Below are positions 45,661 through 55,769 of a stretch of DNA of 64,000 bases, piece by piece. Below the pieces are notes generated by a model. It saw nothing but the letters and a program-made list of their open reading frames with translations, did no database searches and was not told where the DNA came from. Both the position numbers and the translations under genes were made by a program. Source of the stretch: Verrucomicrobiota bacterium. GTDB taxonomy: Bacteria > Verrucomicrobiota > Verrucomicrobiia > CAIQCK01. The number at the start of each line of letters is the position of its first letter. Positions within the stretch are counted from its first letter, which is position 1. The stretch covers positions 248,001 through 312,000 of the forward strand of contig JACRJX010000029.1 in NCBI GenBank assembly GCA_016235595.1, written 5' to 3'.

Positions 45661-46572
45661 TCAAGCAGCCTTGGCGCGTCTTCTCGCACGATAGTCGGAA
45701 GGGCTGATGCGGAATTCGCGGCGGAAGAGCCGGTTGAAGAACGATAACTGGTTGAAGCCGTTGCTCAGCGCGATGCTGCTGATCGGCTCGGCGGTGTCGC
45801 GAAGGGCGCGGCAGACCGCCTGGAGGCGGACTTGGTTGAGGAAGGTCGAGAAGGACTTGCCCGCATGACGGTGGAACTGGCGCGCGAAGGTCGCGCGGCT
45901 CATCCCCGCGAGCCGCAGCAGTTCCGGCAGGCGCACCGGCTCGCGGTAGTGGGCGATGATATAGCTGACGGCGCGGCGCACGGCTTCTTGTTGTTCGTCG
46001 GTGCCAGAGAGGGAGAATGGACGCGCGGCCAGCGGACGGATATCCCGCGTGGGCGCGGCAGCCAGTTCGGACAGGAGTTTCAGGAACGCGGCGAGCCGCG
46101 GCAGGCCGGTGAGCGCGGCGAGTTGTTCCATGAGCCGCCGCACGGTGTCTGTCGTCGTGCCGCAGATGTGCAGGCCGCGCCGGGCGGATTCGGCGAGCGC
46201 GCGCAGCGGAGCGGCTTCGTTGAAACTCCAGATGCCGTGGTCGAGCGGGAAATCCCACTGGATCGCCAGCCCTGCCGAGTCGCCGCGCAGATGCCAGTAA
46301 TGCGGGACGTTCGCGCCGATGAGCACGAGGTCGCCGGACTCGAACAACTCGATGCAGTCGGCCACGAAGCGCGTGCCCGCCCCGCGCTGGAAGAGTGTCA
46401 GTTCGGTCTCGCGGTGGTAATGCCAGTGGTCGCCGTAACCTTGCAGCGGGACCGTCTTGCCGGGCGCGAGCACAGCCTCGACCCGCCGGACGTTGCGGCT
46501 CCAGCGCAACAGGCGGAACGCCTGGCCTGCCCGGAGGCGGATGTCTTCGCGTGGTGGCTGCATGACTGACAT
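45661..46572 (-). CDS. AraC-family transcriptional regulator with N-terminal cupin
   Basis: The protein is 303 residues from ATG 46572; the track extends to 47742 but that part is antisense to xylA. The N-terminal cupin sensor has HWHYHRETELTLFQRGAGTRF and LIGANVPHYWHLRG. The DNA-binding part has two HTH motifs: LPELLRLAGMSRATFARQFH and ISSIALSNGFNQLSFFNRLF, typical of AraC/XylS. It is divergent from xylA with 132 bases between, so it probably controls the sugar genes on both sides in response to a sugar ligand. Confidence 0.92.
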   Translation of the reverse strand: MSVMQPPREDIRLRAGQAFRLLRWSRNVRRVEAVLAPGKTVPLQGYGDHWHYHRETELTLFQRGAGTRFVADCIELFESGDLVLIGANVPHYWHLRGDSAGLAIQWDFPLDHGIWSFNEAAPLRALAESARRGLHICGTTTDTVRRLMEQLAALTGLPRLAAFLKLLSELAAAPTRDIRPLAARPFSLSGTDEQQEAVRRAVSYIIAHYREPVRLPELLRLAGMSRATFARQFHRHAGKSFSTFLNQVRLQAVCRALRDTAEPISSIALSNGFNQLSFFNRLFRREFRISPSDYRARRRAKAA

Positions 46573-46704
46573 GATTGGCACCGCTTGCGGGAAAAGGCAA
46601 CGCCAGCGATGAGATGATAGTGTCAGCGATTGAGCGTCAAGGCGTAGCGAGTGAAAACCGCCATCGGGTAGAGTGCGCGCCAACAACTCAACAAAGGACA
46701 TCAC

Positions 46705-47760
46705 ATGAGCACGCAGACCTCGCAACCCGTCAAGTATCGCTTCTCGTTTGGCCCCTGGAACATCAGCGAAGGCGCCGACCCCTTCGGTCCCGAAACCCGC
46801 AAGCCCATCGCCTTCGCCAAAAAACTTCCGCTCTACAAGAAGCTCGGATTCGACGGTGTTCAATTCCACGACGACGACGCCGTTCCCGGTATGGACGCGA
46901 TGACTCCCGCGCAGATCATCGCCAAGGCTCGCGCCGTCAAGCGCCAGCTCGACGACCACGGCCTCGTCGCCGAGTTCGTCGCGCCGCGGCTCTGGTTCAA
47001 CCCGCACACCATTGACGGTGGCTACACGTCCAACTCCGCCGCCGACCGGCAATACGCCCTGGATCGCAGTTTCAGGACCATTGATATCATGCGCACGCTC
47101 GGCACTAACCTGATGGTGATATGGCTGGCGCGCGAAGGCACCTACATCCGCGAGGCCAAGAATGCCCGCCTCGCCGTCGAGCACCTGCTGGAGGCCATCA
47201 ATAAGATGCTCGCTTACGATCGCGGCATCCGCATCGCCATCGAGCCGAAGCCGAATGAGCCGATGGACCACACCTACATCCCGACCATCGGCCATGCCAT
47301 TGGATTGGCCTACCGCACCAACGACCCATCGCGCGTCGGCGGCCTCATCGAGAGCGCCCACGCCATCCTCGCCGGTCTCGATCCCTCCGACGAGATGGCC
47401 TACGCACTGTCCCACGGCAAGCTCTGGAGCGTCCACCTCAACGATCAGAACGGCCTGAAGTTCGACGAGGACAAATCCTTCGGTGCGGTGGACCTCCGCC
47501 GTGCGTTCAATCAGATCCGCGTGCTCGAAGAGGCCGGCTACGGCCGCAACGGCGAGTTCGTCGGTCTCGATGTGAAGGCCATGCGCGCCACGCGGCAGGC
47601 AGATGGCATCAAACACCTGGCCAATAGCCGCGCGTTCTTCCTCGCGCTGGTGGAGAAGGTCCGAACGCTCGACCGCAAGAAGGAAGCGGCTTTCATCGCC
47701 GCGCGCGACTACGAGGGCTTGGAGCGATTCATCGTCGGTCACTTGATGGGCACGCGCTGA
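46705..47760 (+). CDS. xylA: Xylose isomerase (class I-like TIM barrel)
   Basis: The protein is 351 residues, short of the 390 of actinobacterial XylA. AAAGGACATCAC precedes the ATG. Landmarks are GVQFHDDDAVPG (catalytic His/Asp), FVAPRLWFNPHTIDGGYTSN, the metal motif IAIEPKPNEPMDHTYIPT near residue 178, and LWSVHLNDQNGLKFDED. It interconverts aldo- and keto-sugars with divalent metal, most likely D-xylose/D-xylulose, though other pentoses or L-rhamnose are possible. Divergent from the AraC gene; the Gfo/Idh gene follows 77 bases later. Confidence 0.82.
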   Translation: MSTQTSQPVKYRFSFGPWNISEGADPFGPETRKPIAFAKKLPLYKKLGFDGVQFHDDDAVPGMDAMTPAQIIAKARAVKRQLDDHGLVAEFVAPRLWFNPHTIDGGYTSNSAADRQYALDRSFRTIDIMRTLGTNLMVIWLAREGTYIREAKNARLAVEHLLEAINKMLAYDRGIRIAIEPKPNEPMDHTYIPTIGHAIGLAYRTNDPSRVGGLIESAHAILAGLDPSDEMAYALSHGKLWSVHLNDQNGLKFDEDKSFGAVDLRRAFNQIRVLEEAGYGRNGEFVGLDVKAMRATRQADGIKHLANSRAFFLALVEKVRTLDRKKEAAFIAARDYEGLERFIVGHLMGTR

Positions 47761-47837
47761 ACGTCGAACATAATGGCGGGCATTTTGAGCGGTTCTCAGG
47801 TAACATTGGAGCCACGTTTGGTTGAAAGGAGATCGTC

Positions 47838-49190
47838 ATGACACGCAGCATTTCACGTCGACAGTTCCTCCACACCACCACCGCCGGTTTGGCCACGTTC
47901 GCCGTCGCCCGTGACAGCTTCGCCGCCAACGAAAAGCTCAACCACGCCTGCATCGGCGTCGGCGGCATGGGCTGGAACGACCTCAGCAACTTCAAATCGC
48001 ATCCGAAGGTGGACATCATCGCCATTTGCGACGTGGACCGCGCGCGCTTGGACAAGGCGGCCGCGTTGCTTCCCAATGCCCGCCGCTACACCGATTGGCG
48101 CGAGTTGCTGGCGAAGGAAGGCGATAAGGTGGATTCCGTCAACGTCACCGTGCCCGACCACATGCACGCGGCGATCACGATGACGGCGTTGCGCGCAAAG
48201 AAACACGTCTATTGCCAGAAGCCGCTCTGCCACGACGTCGCCGAGTGCCGCGCCCTCGCCAGGGCTGCCAAAGCCGCGGGAGTCGTCACACAGCTCGGCA
48301 CGCAATTTGCCTCGGCGATGGGAGATCGGATGACGGTGCAGCTCCTGCGCAAGGGCGTCGTCGGCGATGTCAAGCGCGTGATCCTCTGCTCGAACCGCGC
48401 AGGCGCGGTCGAGAACTACCGGCTCAAAGGTCCGCGCCCGGCCCAGGGAGAGGCGCCGCCCGCCAACCTCGCGTGGGACCTCTGGCTCGGCACCGCGCCG
48501 GAGAGGTCGTTTGCGCCGGCGATCTATCATCCGACGAAGTGGCGCGCGTGGCTGGACTTCGGCACCGGCTGGTCGGGCGATATCGGTTGTCACGTCTTCG
48601 ACGCTGTCTGGAAGGGACTCGAACTGACCGCACCCAGGACAGTCGTCGCCGAAGTCCAGAAGTCGTGGGAACAATCGCCGGAACGCCGTGCCGACAACTG
48701 GCCGCAGAGCCAGCACATCACGTGGATGTTTCCCGGCAGCAAGCTCACTGGTGGCAAGGAGCTGACGGTCGAGTGGTTCGATGGCGACATGTTTCCGCCC
48801 GCTGACGTGCAGAAGATCGCGAGTCTGGAAAAATATCCGGAGGAATCGGCGATGGTCATCGGCAGCGAAGGCGCGTTGCTGCTCCAGATCGGCACCGGGC
48901 CGCTGTTGTTCCCGCACGACAAGTTCAAGGACGTTCCCCGTCCGAAGCAGTCGCCACGCAATCATTATCATCACTTCGCGGACGCGTGCCTTGGCGGCGA
49001 GATGACTGAGTCGCATTTCGGCCAGACCGGTCCAATGGCCGAGGCGATCCTGCTCGGCACCGTTGCCATCCGCGTGCCCAACACGGTGTTGGAATGGGAT
49101 GCGGCCGGCATGAAAATTTCCAACGCGCCGCAGGCGGAACGGTTCCTTCGACGCGCGTACCGCGATGGCTGGAAGGTCGCGGGACTGTAA
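47838..49190 (+). CDS. Tat-exported Gfo/Idh/MocA family oxidoreductase
   Basis: The protein is 450 residues. AAAGGAG precedes the ATG. The Tat signal is SRRQFLHTTTAGLATFAVA. The NAD(P)-binding Rossmann domain has HACIGVGGMGWNDL, then IICDVD-like AICDVDRARL and the EKP-type motif VYCQKPLCHDV near residue 125. The C-terminal alpha/beta domain has AWLDFGTGWSGDIGCHVFDA. Members oxidise or reduce sugars and glycosides, and exported copies are abundant in this phylum. Substrate unknown. Confidence 0.9.
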   Translation: MTRSISRRQFLHTTTAGLATFAVARDSFAANEKLNHACIGVGGMGWNDLSNFKSHPKVDIIAICDVDRARLDKAAALLPNARRYTDWRELLAKEGDKVDSVNVTVPDHMHAAITMTALRAKKHVYCQKPLCHDVAECRALARAAKAAGVVTQLGTQFASAMGDRMTVQLLRKGVVGDVKRVILCSNRAGAVENYRLKGPRPAQGEAPPANLAWDLWLGTAPERSFAPAIYHPTKWRAWLDFGTGWSGDIGCHVFDAVWKGLELTAPRTVVAEVQKSWEQSPERRADNWPQSQHITWMFPGSKLTGGKELTVEWFDGDMFPPADVQKIASLEKYPEESAMVIGSEGALLLQIGTGPLLFPHDKFKDVPRPKQSPRNHYHHFADACLGGEMTESHFGQTGPMAEAILLGTVAIRVPNTVLEWDAAGMKISNAPQAERFLRRAYRDGWKVAGL

Positions 49191-49218
49191 GAGCCGCCAC
49201 GCAAAACGAGGACATCCC

Positions 49219-50976
49219 ATGCGTTCTGCAACCAAGCTGCTTAGTCTGCTCATCTCCATGGTCGTCGCGGCGTGCGCCGGCGAGAGTTGGAACGTAAAAG
49301 ACGCCGGCGCCATCGGTGACGGCACGACCGACCACACGGCGGTGTTCCAGCGGTTGCTCGACGAAGCGGGCAAGGTTGGCGGCGGTGTCGTGGATGTCCC
49401 TGCTGGCCGATACGTTATCAAAGGAAACCTATCAGTGCCTGCGGGGGTGACGCTGAAGGGAACTTTCCGCGTGCCGCCAACCGTCCAGCGCAACAAAGCG
49501 CGCGAACTCGCCGGTTCGGTGCTGCTGGCCTACGCGGGGCGTGGTCAGGAACAAGGCACCCCGTTCATCCGTTTGGCGGGGGACAATGCCGCCATCTCTG
49601 GTTTGGTCATCAGCTATCCTGAGTGGAAACAAACCGATGTGCCGCCGATTCCCTATCCTCCATGTGTGTTTGCACAGCACGCGGAGAACGTTGGCATCGA
49701 AAACTGTCTCTTCCTCAATCCCTACGAAGCGATCAAGCTGGTCCATGCGGCCCGGCATCTCATCCGCAACGTCACCGGCTATCCCATTAAACGCGGCATT
49801 TACGTTGACGAGTGCTACGACATCGGCCGTATTGAGAACGTCCACTTCTGGCCCTTTGGCGTTCACTACAAACACGACGACCCCTACTGCAAGTGGATCA
49901 ACACGCAAGGTGTGGCCTTCGAACTGGCGCGCACCGACTGGCAGTATGTCCACAACACCTTTTGCTTCGGCTATGGGGTCGGCTACAAATTCTCCCGGAC
50001 GAAAGCCGGCAGCGCGAATGGCAACTTCCTTGGCCTTGGCGCCGATTCGTGCGAGCGAGCGGTGCTTGTCGAACAGGCACAACGTCCCGGCTTGCTGATC
50101 ACCAACGGCGAGTTTGTCGGCCGATGGGGCAGCAAGGACGCCGTGTGTTTGGAGGTTGCAACAAACGCCGTCGGTAAGGTCAGCCTTGTCAACTGCTCTT
50201 TCTGGGGACCGATTGACCGCTGCGTCTGGATGCGCAGTCCTGTCGGGCAGTTTACCGCGAGTGCATGCCACTTCATGAGCTGGGACGTCCGCGCCGCGGG
50301 TTCTCCCGCAATCCAACTCGACGCGGGTCGGGCGATCGTCCAAGGCTGCACCTTTGTCAAAGAGGGGACGCATGTGCAAATTGAGAAACCGGTTGCATCA
50401 GTTTTGCTGATCGGGAATCAAGCATCCGGTGGCTTCGTCGCGGAGAATCATGCAGGAAAGCGAACACAACTATCGGCGAACGAGCTTTCGCCGGTGGAGT
50501 GGACGGCCGAGGCGAGGAAACACTACAGGGTGGCGGTTGGCGCAGAAGGTGACGGCCCATACCTGCGGTTCTGGCACGGACGCGACGCCCCCGCGGCGAA
50601 CGGCAAACAACACACGTCACGCTGGTCGGCGGCGGAGTCGCAGTTGAAACTGCCGGTCGTCCCCGATGAATCATACACGTTGACGCTAAAGCTCAATGTT
50701 CCAGCGGCAGGTGTTTCGTCGGATGCGGGCCTTTATCTTGATGGCAGGAAGATCGCTTCGCTCGAAGTTGGCACAACACCCCTGACCGCCGAACTGCCGC
50801 CATCGCACGCCGAGCAGATCATCCTGAAGGTAATCTGCGCAGGCTGGGTTCCATCCCGCCTCAACCCTGCCTCCAAAGATGGCCGCACGCTGGGCGTGCA
50901 GTTGTCCGAAATCACGATGCGATCAAGAGGGGGCGGAAAACGCGTGTTCCAAGCGAACACAGGCGAGTGGAAGTAG
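49219..50976 (+). CDS. Exported pectate-lyase-superfamily (beta-helix) protein
   Basis: The protein is 585 residues from ATG 49219, which has GAGGACATCCC upstream; the 49165 start lies in the previous gene. A short signal peptide (KLLSLLISMVVAACAG) could also be a lipoprotein signal, as Cys sits at the cleavage point. WNVKDAGAIGDGTTDHTAVF is the hallmark of the pectate-lyase superfamily (PF12708). Coils continue to about residue 420 (NCSFWGPIDRC). The final 140 residues are a beta-sandwich. It probably cleaves a pectin or other uronate chain. It sits between the oxidoreductase and the PcRGLX-like gene. Confidence 0.85.
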   Translation: MRSATKLLSLLISMVVAACAGESWNVKDAGAIGDGTTDHTAVFQRLLDEAGKVGGGVVDVPAGRYVIKGNLSVPAGVTLKGTFRVPPTVQRNKARELAGSVLLAYAGRGQEQGTPFIRLAGDNAAISGLVISYPEWKQTDVPPIPYPPCVFAQHAENVGIENCLFLNPYEAIKLVHAARHLIRNVTGYPIKRGIYVDECYDIGRIENVHFWPFGVHYKHDDPYCKWINTQGVAFELARTDWQYVHNTFCFGYGVGYKFSRTKAGSANGNFLGLGADSCERAVLVEQAQRPGLLITNGEFVGRWGSKDAVCLEVATNAVGKVSLVNCSFWGPIDRCVWMRSPVGQFTASACHFMSWDVRAAGSPAIQLDAGRAIVQGCTFVKEGTHVQIEKPVASVLLIGNQASGGFVAENHAGKRTQLSANELSPVEWTAEARKHYRVAVGAEGDGPYLRFWHGRDAPAANGKQHTSRWSAAESQLKLPVVPDESYTLTLKLNVPAAGVSSDAGLYLDGRKIASLEVGTTPLTAELPPSHAEQIILKVICAGWVPSRLNPASKDGRTLGVQLSEITMRSRGGGKRVFQANTGEWK

Positions 50977-51104
50977 AACGACAAGAAAAAACACACTGGT
51001 TCACAGCCTGCTTCGCCGGCAGTCGCGCAAGGCGGGGTTTGCCGTCAGGGCTTCTGACGTGGTAGGAATGATCCCACAGGTCGTTTCTCAAGAAAGGCGA
51101 CACA

Positions 51105-54100
51105 ATGGAACCACGATCAAAGCCCTCCCTCATAAAACGCAGCCTTGTTGCAGGAGCCGTTTGCGCGCTTGCACTGGTTTCGGCACAAGACACGAATCGA
51201 GATGCCATTTCCGACGAAGTGAAGGCCGTGCTCGGTTGCGATCCGCAGGCGAAAGAGAACTTCGTCACGATTTGGGAGCGGCCGGCGGCGAAGTCGGCCA
51301 AGCCTCCCGCCGATCCGGCACGTGCGATCAAACGCGTCGCGCTCGCCAACGCAGGCGGCAACCGCTTCATCTGGCGCGTGGACTTCCTCGCGCCGTACCC
51401 GGCGGAGAATTCCAACCTGTTGCTCTATCTTGACTCCGACGACAATCCGGCGACCGGCCGCCAACCGGGCCAAGGCTGCGAGTTCATGCTGCACTGTTCC
51501 AGTGGCGCGCCGGGTGTGACCGGCTACACGGCCGACGGCAAGACTTGTGTCGTCCCTGGACCGCGCGTGGCGGTGGCCGGCGGCAGCGCATTCGTCAGCT
51601 ATGATGTGGACCTTGCGCAACGCGAGGGCGCTTCGCGGTTCCGGCTCAATGTTCTTTCTGAAACCATACAACCGCATCGCGGCGTGGGCAGCACGGGTTA
51701 CTTCGAGGCGAAAGGGCCGCCGGCCAGCGACCGGCCGAAGTTGCGGCTCGATAGCGACCTTGCTGAGAGTGTCGGTGTCGAGCAGACGTGGGGTCTGGAA
51801 CGTATCACTGCGCTTGTTAACGACCCGAAGAACGTCCCGATCTGGATTCGCGACTGCAAGCTCGACGGCTTCCGATTCGACCACAGCGAGTATCGCGCTG
51901 ACTGCGCGCTGCGCGGACCGGGCTCGGGTGTCATCACCGCTGCCGTGCCGGCGGGCGCGAGCGGCCGGTTCCATGTGGGTTTCATCTTTTACGACAGCGC
52001 CGGCAGCGAGCGAATCGCCGTCCACGTCAACGGCAAGCGCCGTGGTGTGGCGGTGGCAAACCTCGACGACAACAACCAGCACCTGTTCTTTCTGACGGAG
52101 CCGGTCGAGTTGAAGGCCGGCGACAGCATACAACTCCGCGCGCTTGGCACCGGCGCCGCCTATCGCACCGAAGACCTGCTGTTGCTGCGCGATAAACCGA
52201 AAGCGTGCCCGCCGCTCTGCGAGTTCCGCGAGGTGGCGGCGGCGGAGAACCGGCTGACATGGATCACAACATGGGCCACGCAATGCACTGTGGAACTGGG
52301 CGACGGCCAGAAGATCGTCGAGCCGCTTGCAGCGCAAAACCACCGTGTGTTGTTGCCCGGTTTGAAGCCCGGTGACTCGGCGCGCTATCGCATCACGGCG
52401 TTGGCTCGCGATGGACGCGAGGTCACTTCCGGTTGGCGCAAGCTGGCGTGGAAGCCATTCGCCGAGCCGCGGACGAAGCGGAGCGGCCGTGTGACACTAC
52501 GCGTGGAGCCACCGTCGGATGTTGCCGACAAACTCCGCGACTGGCCGGTGACCAGCGGTGTGCCCTTTCCCCAAGGCGCGCTCGGCACGGCGAAGAACCT
52601 CCGGCTGCTCGATGCAAAAGGTACGGCGGTATCATTGCAGGCGGCGGTGACAGGCCGCTGGGCCGACGGCAGCGCGAAGTGGGTGCTGCTGGATTTCCGC
52701 CACAGCGGCGGCGCGGCGGACTACACGCTGGAGTTTGGGCCGAAGGTCTCGCGCAAGGAGCCGAAGCGCGAAACAACGACACCGGATTGCGGTGAGTTGG
52801 TTCTTGCCGATGTCGCTGGCAAGGAACACAAGGCGAGCGTCGTCGGTCTGGCGCAGGAAGACGGCGACGGTTTGCGCCGTGGGTTGCGCGCAGCGGGAAA
52901 GATCGGGGAATCGGCGTTTGCCTACGACGCGCGTGTGCATGTCTATCCCGGTCTGCCATGGGCGCGCGTGTTGCTGACGGTCGGCCACGCCGAGTCCACG
53001 AACGAGTTCACCACGATCCGCAGCCTGGCATGGCGGTTGCCGAAGACAGTTGGCCCGACGCGCTTCGTGAGGCAGCACACGGACAATCGCTTCGAGTCGT
53101 CGGACGGCGGAGGTAAGCGTTTCAGCGGCGCGGTCGGGCCGGTATTCGTGCGCGACTTCTGGCAGAACTATCCGAAGGACCTCGAAGTTGCTCCGACCGG
53201 TTCGACATTCTGGCTGATGCCACGGCTCAAGGCCGACGAGTATGATTTGTCGAACAGGAAGAATCACGACTGGCACAAGCTCTACTACTGGTTCGACGCC
53301 GGCGGCTACAAGCTGCGCCAGGGCATGACCAAAACGCACGAGGTCTGGCTCGGCCTCGACGGCAGTGTGCCGCCGCTGGACCGGCCGCTGTTCGCCGCCG
53401 CGCCGCCGCGCTGGTATGCCGACTCGGGCGCGTTCGGCGAAGTTGCTATCGTGAATCCGCAGCGGGCTGTCGTGAGCGACTACGACAAGAAGGTGGCCGA
53501 AACGCTCGACGCCTATCTCAAGAACCGTGAAAGCAACCGTGAGTTCGGCCAGTTCAACTTCGGCGACTGGTGGGGCGAGCGGATCATCAACTGGGGCAAC
53601 ATCGAATACGACACGCAGCACGCGTTCTTCCTCCAGTTCGTGCGCAGCGGCGACCGACGGTTTCTCCAGGCAGGCGACGAGGCTGAAACCCACAATCGCG
53701 ACGTGGACACAGTCCATAACCACACCAAGCCTGACCGCGTCGGTTGTGTCTATTCGCACTGCATTGGCCACGTCGGCGACTATCTTGCGAAAAGCCCGTT
53801 GCCCGGCCGCAACCAAGGCAGCCCGCGAGGCGGTTTCTCGGTGTCGCACACGTGGTGCGAGGGGCACATGGAACATTACTTCCTCACCGGCGACCGGCGC
53901 TCGCTGGAGACCGGACTGAAGATCGCCGACCATTACGGCCTCTGGAGGATGATGAACTATGATTTCTCGAACTGCCGTGACTCCGGATGGCATCTCATCC
54001 TGACGATGGCGGTCTATCGTGCGACGGGCGACCCGTTCTACCTGAACGCAGCGCGGATCATTGTTGATCGCGTGTTGGAACGGCAAACACCGGCGCCGAA

Positions 54101-54626
54101 GTTCAACACCAAGGGCGGCGGTTGGCGGCGGATGATGGTGCCGGGCCACTGCCTTTGCGAGCCGACGCACTACGGCAACGCCGGCTTCATGGTTGGTGTC
54201 CTGTTAACCGGTCTGAAGTGGTATCACCTGGAGACTGCCGACCCGCGCGTCGCCCAAAGCATCACCATGGGCGCGCATTTCCTCATTGATGACATGTGGG
54301 TCGAGGATATCGGCGGGTTCCGCTACACGAGTTGCCCTGTCTCGTCGAAAGGGCCGTGGTCGAACTTCCTGCTCTTCGACGGCATCGGCTACGCGTATCG
54401 GCTCAGCCAGAAGGCGGGCCATCCCGACGCAAAACTGGCGCACGTGTTGCGAAGAGGCACCGACCCGGCCATCGAGAACATGCGCGGCATGGGCAAGAGC
54501 TTCAGCCAGTTCATCCGCGTCGCCCCACATTTCCTCAGCTTGCTTGCCGAACTGCGCGAGACGCTTCCGCCGCCGGACTCAGACCGCAACCCGCCCGCAT
54601 CCGCGCCGGCCAAACGCGCGCCGTAG
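51105..54626 (+). CDS. Giant exported rhamnogalacturonan exolyase-like (PcRGLX/YetA-like) protein
   Basis: The protein is 1173 residues. A signal peptide (KRSLVAGAVCALALVSA) is followed by a Ca-binding-like DTNRDAISDEVKAVLG, a beta-sandwich (about 70-320) and an FN3-like domain (365-455). From about residue 458 the PcRGLX/YetA-like core begins: VTSGVPFPQGALGTAKNLRL, WADGSAKWVLLDF, then the alpha/alpha barrel with NIEYDTQHAFFLQFVRSGDR and SVSHTWCEGHMEHYFLTGDR. The fungal founding member cleaves rhamnogalacturonan I from the end. The long N-terminal extension is unusual. Catalytic residues were not assigned. Confidence 0.78.
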   Translation: MEPRSKPSLIKRSLVAGAVCALALVSAQDTNRDAISDEVKAVLGCDPQAKENFVTIWERPAAKSAKPPADPARAIKRVALANAGGNRFIWRVDFLAPYPAENSNLLLYLDSDDNPATGRQPGQGCEFMLHCSSGAPGVTGYTADGKTCVVPGPRVAVAGGSAFVSYDVDLAQREGASRFRLNVLSETIQPHRGVGSTGYFEAKGPPASDRPKLRLDSDLAESVGVEQTWGLERITALVNDPKNVPIWIRDCKLDGFRFDHSEYRADCALRGPGSGVITAAVPAGASGRFHVGFIFYDSAGSERIAVHVNGKRRGVAVANLDDNNQHLFFLTEPVELKAGDSIQLRALGTGAAYRTEDLLLLRDKPKACPPLCEFREVAAAENRLTWITTWATQCTVELGDGQKIVEPLAAQNHRVLLPGLKPGDSARYRITALARDGREVTSGWRKLAWKPFAEPRTKRSGRVTLRVEPPSDVADKLRDWPVTSGVPFPQGALGTAKNLRLLDAKGTAVSLQAAVTGRWADGSAKWVLLDFRHSGGAADYTLEFGPKVSRKEPKRETTTPDCGELVLADVAGKEHKASVVGLAQEDGDGLRRGLRAAGKIGESAFAYDARVHVYPGLPWARVLLTVGHAESTNEFTTIRSLAWRLPKTVGPTRFVRQHTDNRFESSDGGGKRFSGAVGPVFVRDFWQNYPKDLEVAPTGSTFWLMPRLKADEYDLSNRKNHDWHKLYYWFDAGGYKLRQGMTKTHEVWLGLDGSVPPLDRPLFAAAPPRWYADSGAFGEVAIVNPQRAVVSDYDKKVAETLDAYLKNRESNREFGQFNFGDWWGERIINWGNIEYDTQHAFFLQFVRSGDRRFLQAGDEAETHNRDVDTVHNHTKPDRVGCVYSHCIGHVGDYLAKSPLPGRNQGSPRGGFSVSHTWCEGHMEHYFLTGDRRSLETGLKIADHYGLWRMMNYDFSNCRDSGWHLILTMAVYRATGDPFYLNAARIIVDRVLERQTPAPKFNTKGGGWRRMMVPGHCLCEPTHYGNAGFMVGVLLTGLKWYHLETADPRVAQSITMGAHFLIDDMWVEDIGGFRYTSCPVSSKGPWSNFLLFDGIGYAYRLSQKAGHPDAKLAHVLRRGTDPAIENMRGMGKSFSQFIRVAPHFLSLLAELRETLPPPDSDRNPPASAPAKRAP

Positions 54627-54683
54627 TACAAAAGCCGGGATGAAGCGATTGCGTGTGGACCGCTCTCCCGCTACGCTGCGGCT

Positions 54684-55769
54684 GTGCGACTGATTGTTCT
54701 ACTGCTGACCGCGCTGGCGCTGCGGCTCGGTTTTGTTTTCGTGGTGCTGCCCGCCATCGAGCCGCGCTTGGCGCTGCGCTTCGACGCCGACAATTATACG
54801 GCCATCGCGCAAAGCATCTGGCGTGGCGAGTGGAACAATGTCGAGCGCGGACCGATCTATCCGCTCTTTGTCGCTGTATGCGGCGGCTCGCTACCGGCGG
54901 TACGGCTTGCGCAGGCGCTGCTGGATTGCGGCACGGTCTGGCTGGTGTTCCTGCTGACCCGGCGGCTGTGGGGCGAAAAGCCGGCGTGGGTCGCCGCGTG
55001 GCTCTACGCAGTGTACCCGCTGGCGTGGTGGCGCGTCGCGTTCATGAACAAGGAGATCGTGCTGACGCTGTTGCTGGCGGCGACAGTCTGGTGCTGGCAA
55101 CGGCCCATCGCTTCCGGCGTCGGGCTGGCTCTGGCCAACCTCTGCAAACCGAGCTACCTGTTGTTGCCGTTGCTGCGACGGTGGTGGTCGCCACAAAGAA
55201 AGACTTTCGCAGTGACACTGGCCGTGATGCTCGCCGTCATCGCACCGTGGACGGTCCGCAATTACGTCGTCACCGGCGAACTGTTGCCGGTGGCAACTGA
55301 GCGTGGTGGGTTTACTGCCTACGTCACCAACTGGTGGCCGACGCGCGGCGATTGGGAAACGAACAAATCGCTCTGGCAGGCTGAACTGGATCGTATCCGC
55401 GGGCAGCACGCCGACCTGAATCCCGTCCAGCTCGATCGGTTGTTTTACCGGCTCACGCTGCAAAATATCGTCGCCGAGCCGGGCCACACCCTGCTGATGT
55501 TCGCGCGCAAGGCTGTGATGTTTTGGTTCGTCAACGCCTCGGGTCGCGCGTGGTGGGCGGGGGCGTTGCTGCAACTGGTTTACCTCGGTCTTGCGGTGGC
55601 CGGCGCGGTGCGGCGACGGCCGCCAGCCGAACTGCTCACCGTCGTGCTTTACACGTGGGCGCTGCACGCGCTCGTCATTGCTGACGTGCGTTTCGCGCTG
55701 CCGGTGATGCCGTATGTCTGTGTGATGGCCGCAGCGGCGTTTCGTTATGAAGACAAAAAGCTGGCTTAG
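54684..55769 (+). CDS. GT-C fold membrane glycosyltransferase-like protein
   Basis: The protein is 361 residues from GTG 54684. It has about eight membrane helices. The motif RFDADNYTAIAQSIWRGEW in the first periplasmic loop, with the Asp pair, resembles the GT39/ArnT-type acidic motif. GLALANLCKPSYLLLPLL is another conserved segment. It would add a sugar from a polyprenyl-phosphate donor to a lipid or protein. It overlaps the next gene by 23 bases and shares its kind. Confidence 0.75.
   Translation: MRLIVLLLTALALRLGFVFVVLPAIEPRLALRFDADNYTAIAQSIWRGEWNNVERGPIYPLFVAVCGGSLPAVRLAQALLDCGTVWLVFLLTRRLWGEKPAWVAAWLYAVYPLAWWRVAFMNKEIVLTLLLAATVWCWQRPIASGVGLALANLCKPSYLLLPLLRRWWSPQRKTFAVTLAVMLAVIAPWTVRNYVVTGELLPVATERGGFTAYVTNWWPTRGDWETNKSLWQAELDRIRGQHADLNPVQLDRLFYRLTLQNIVAEPGHTLLMFARKAVMFWFVNASGRAWWAGALLQLVYLGLAVAGAVRRRPPAELLTVVLYTWALHALVIADVRFALPVMPYVCVMAAAAFRYEDKKLA

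Noticed and set aside
46573-47742. 390-residue N-terminal extension of the AraC frame
   Set aside because: It is antisense to xylA; the AraC cupin begins at ATG 46572.
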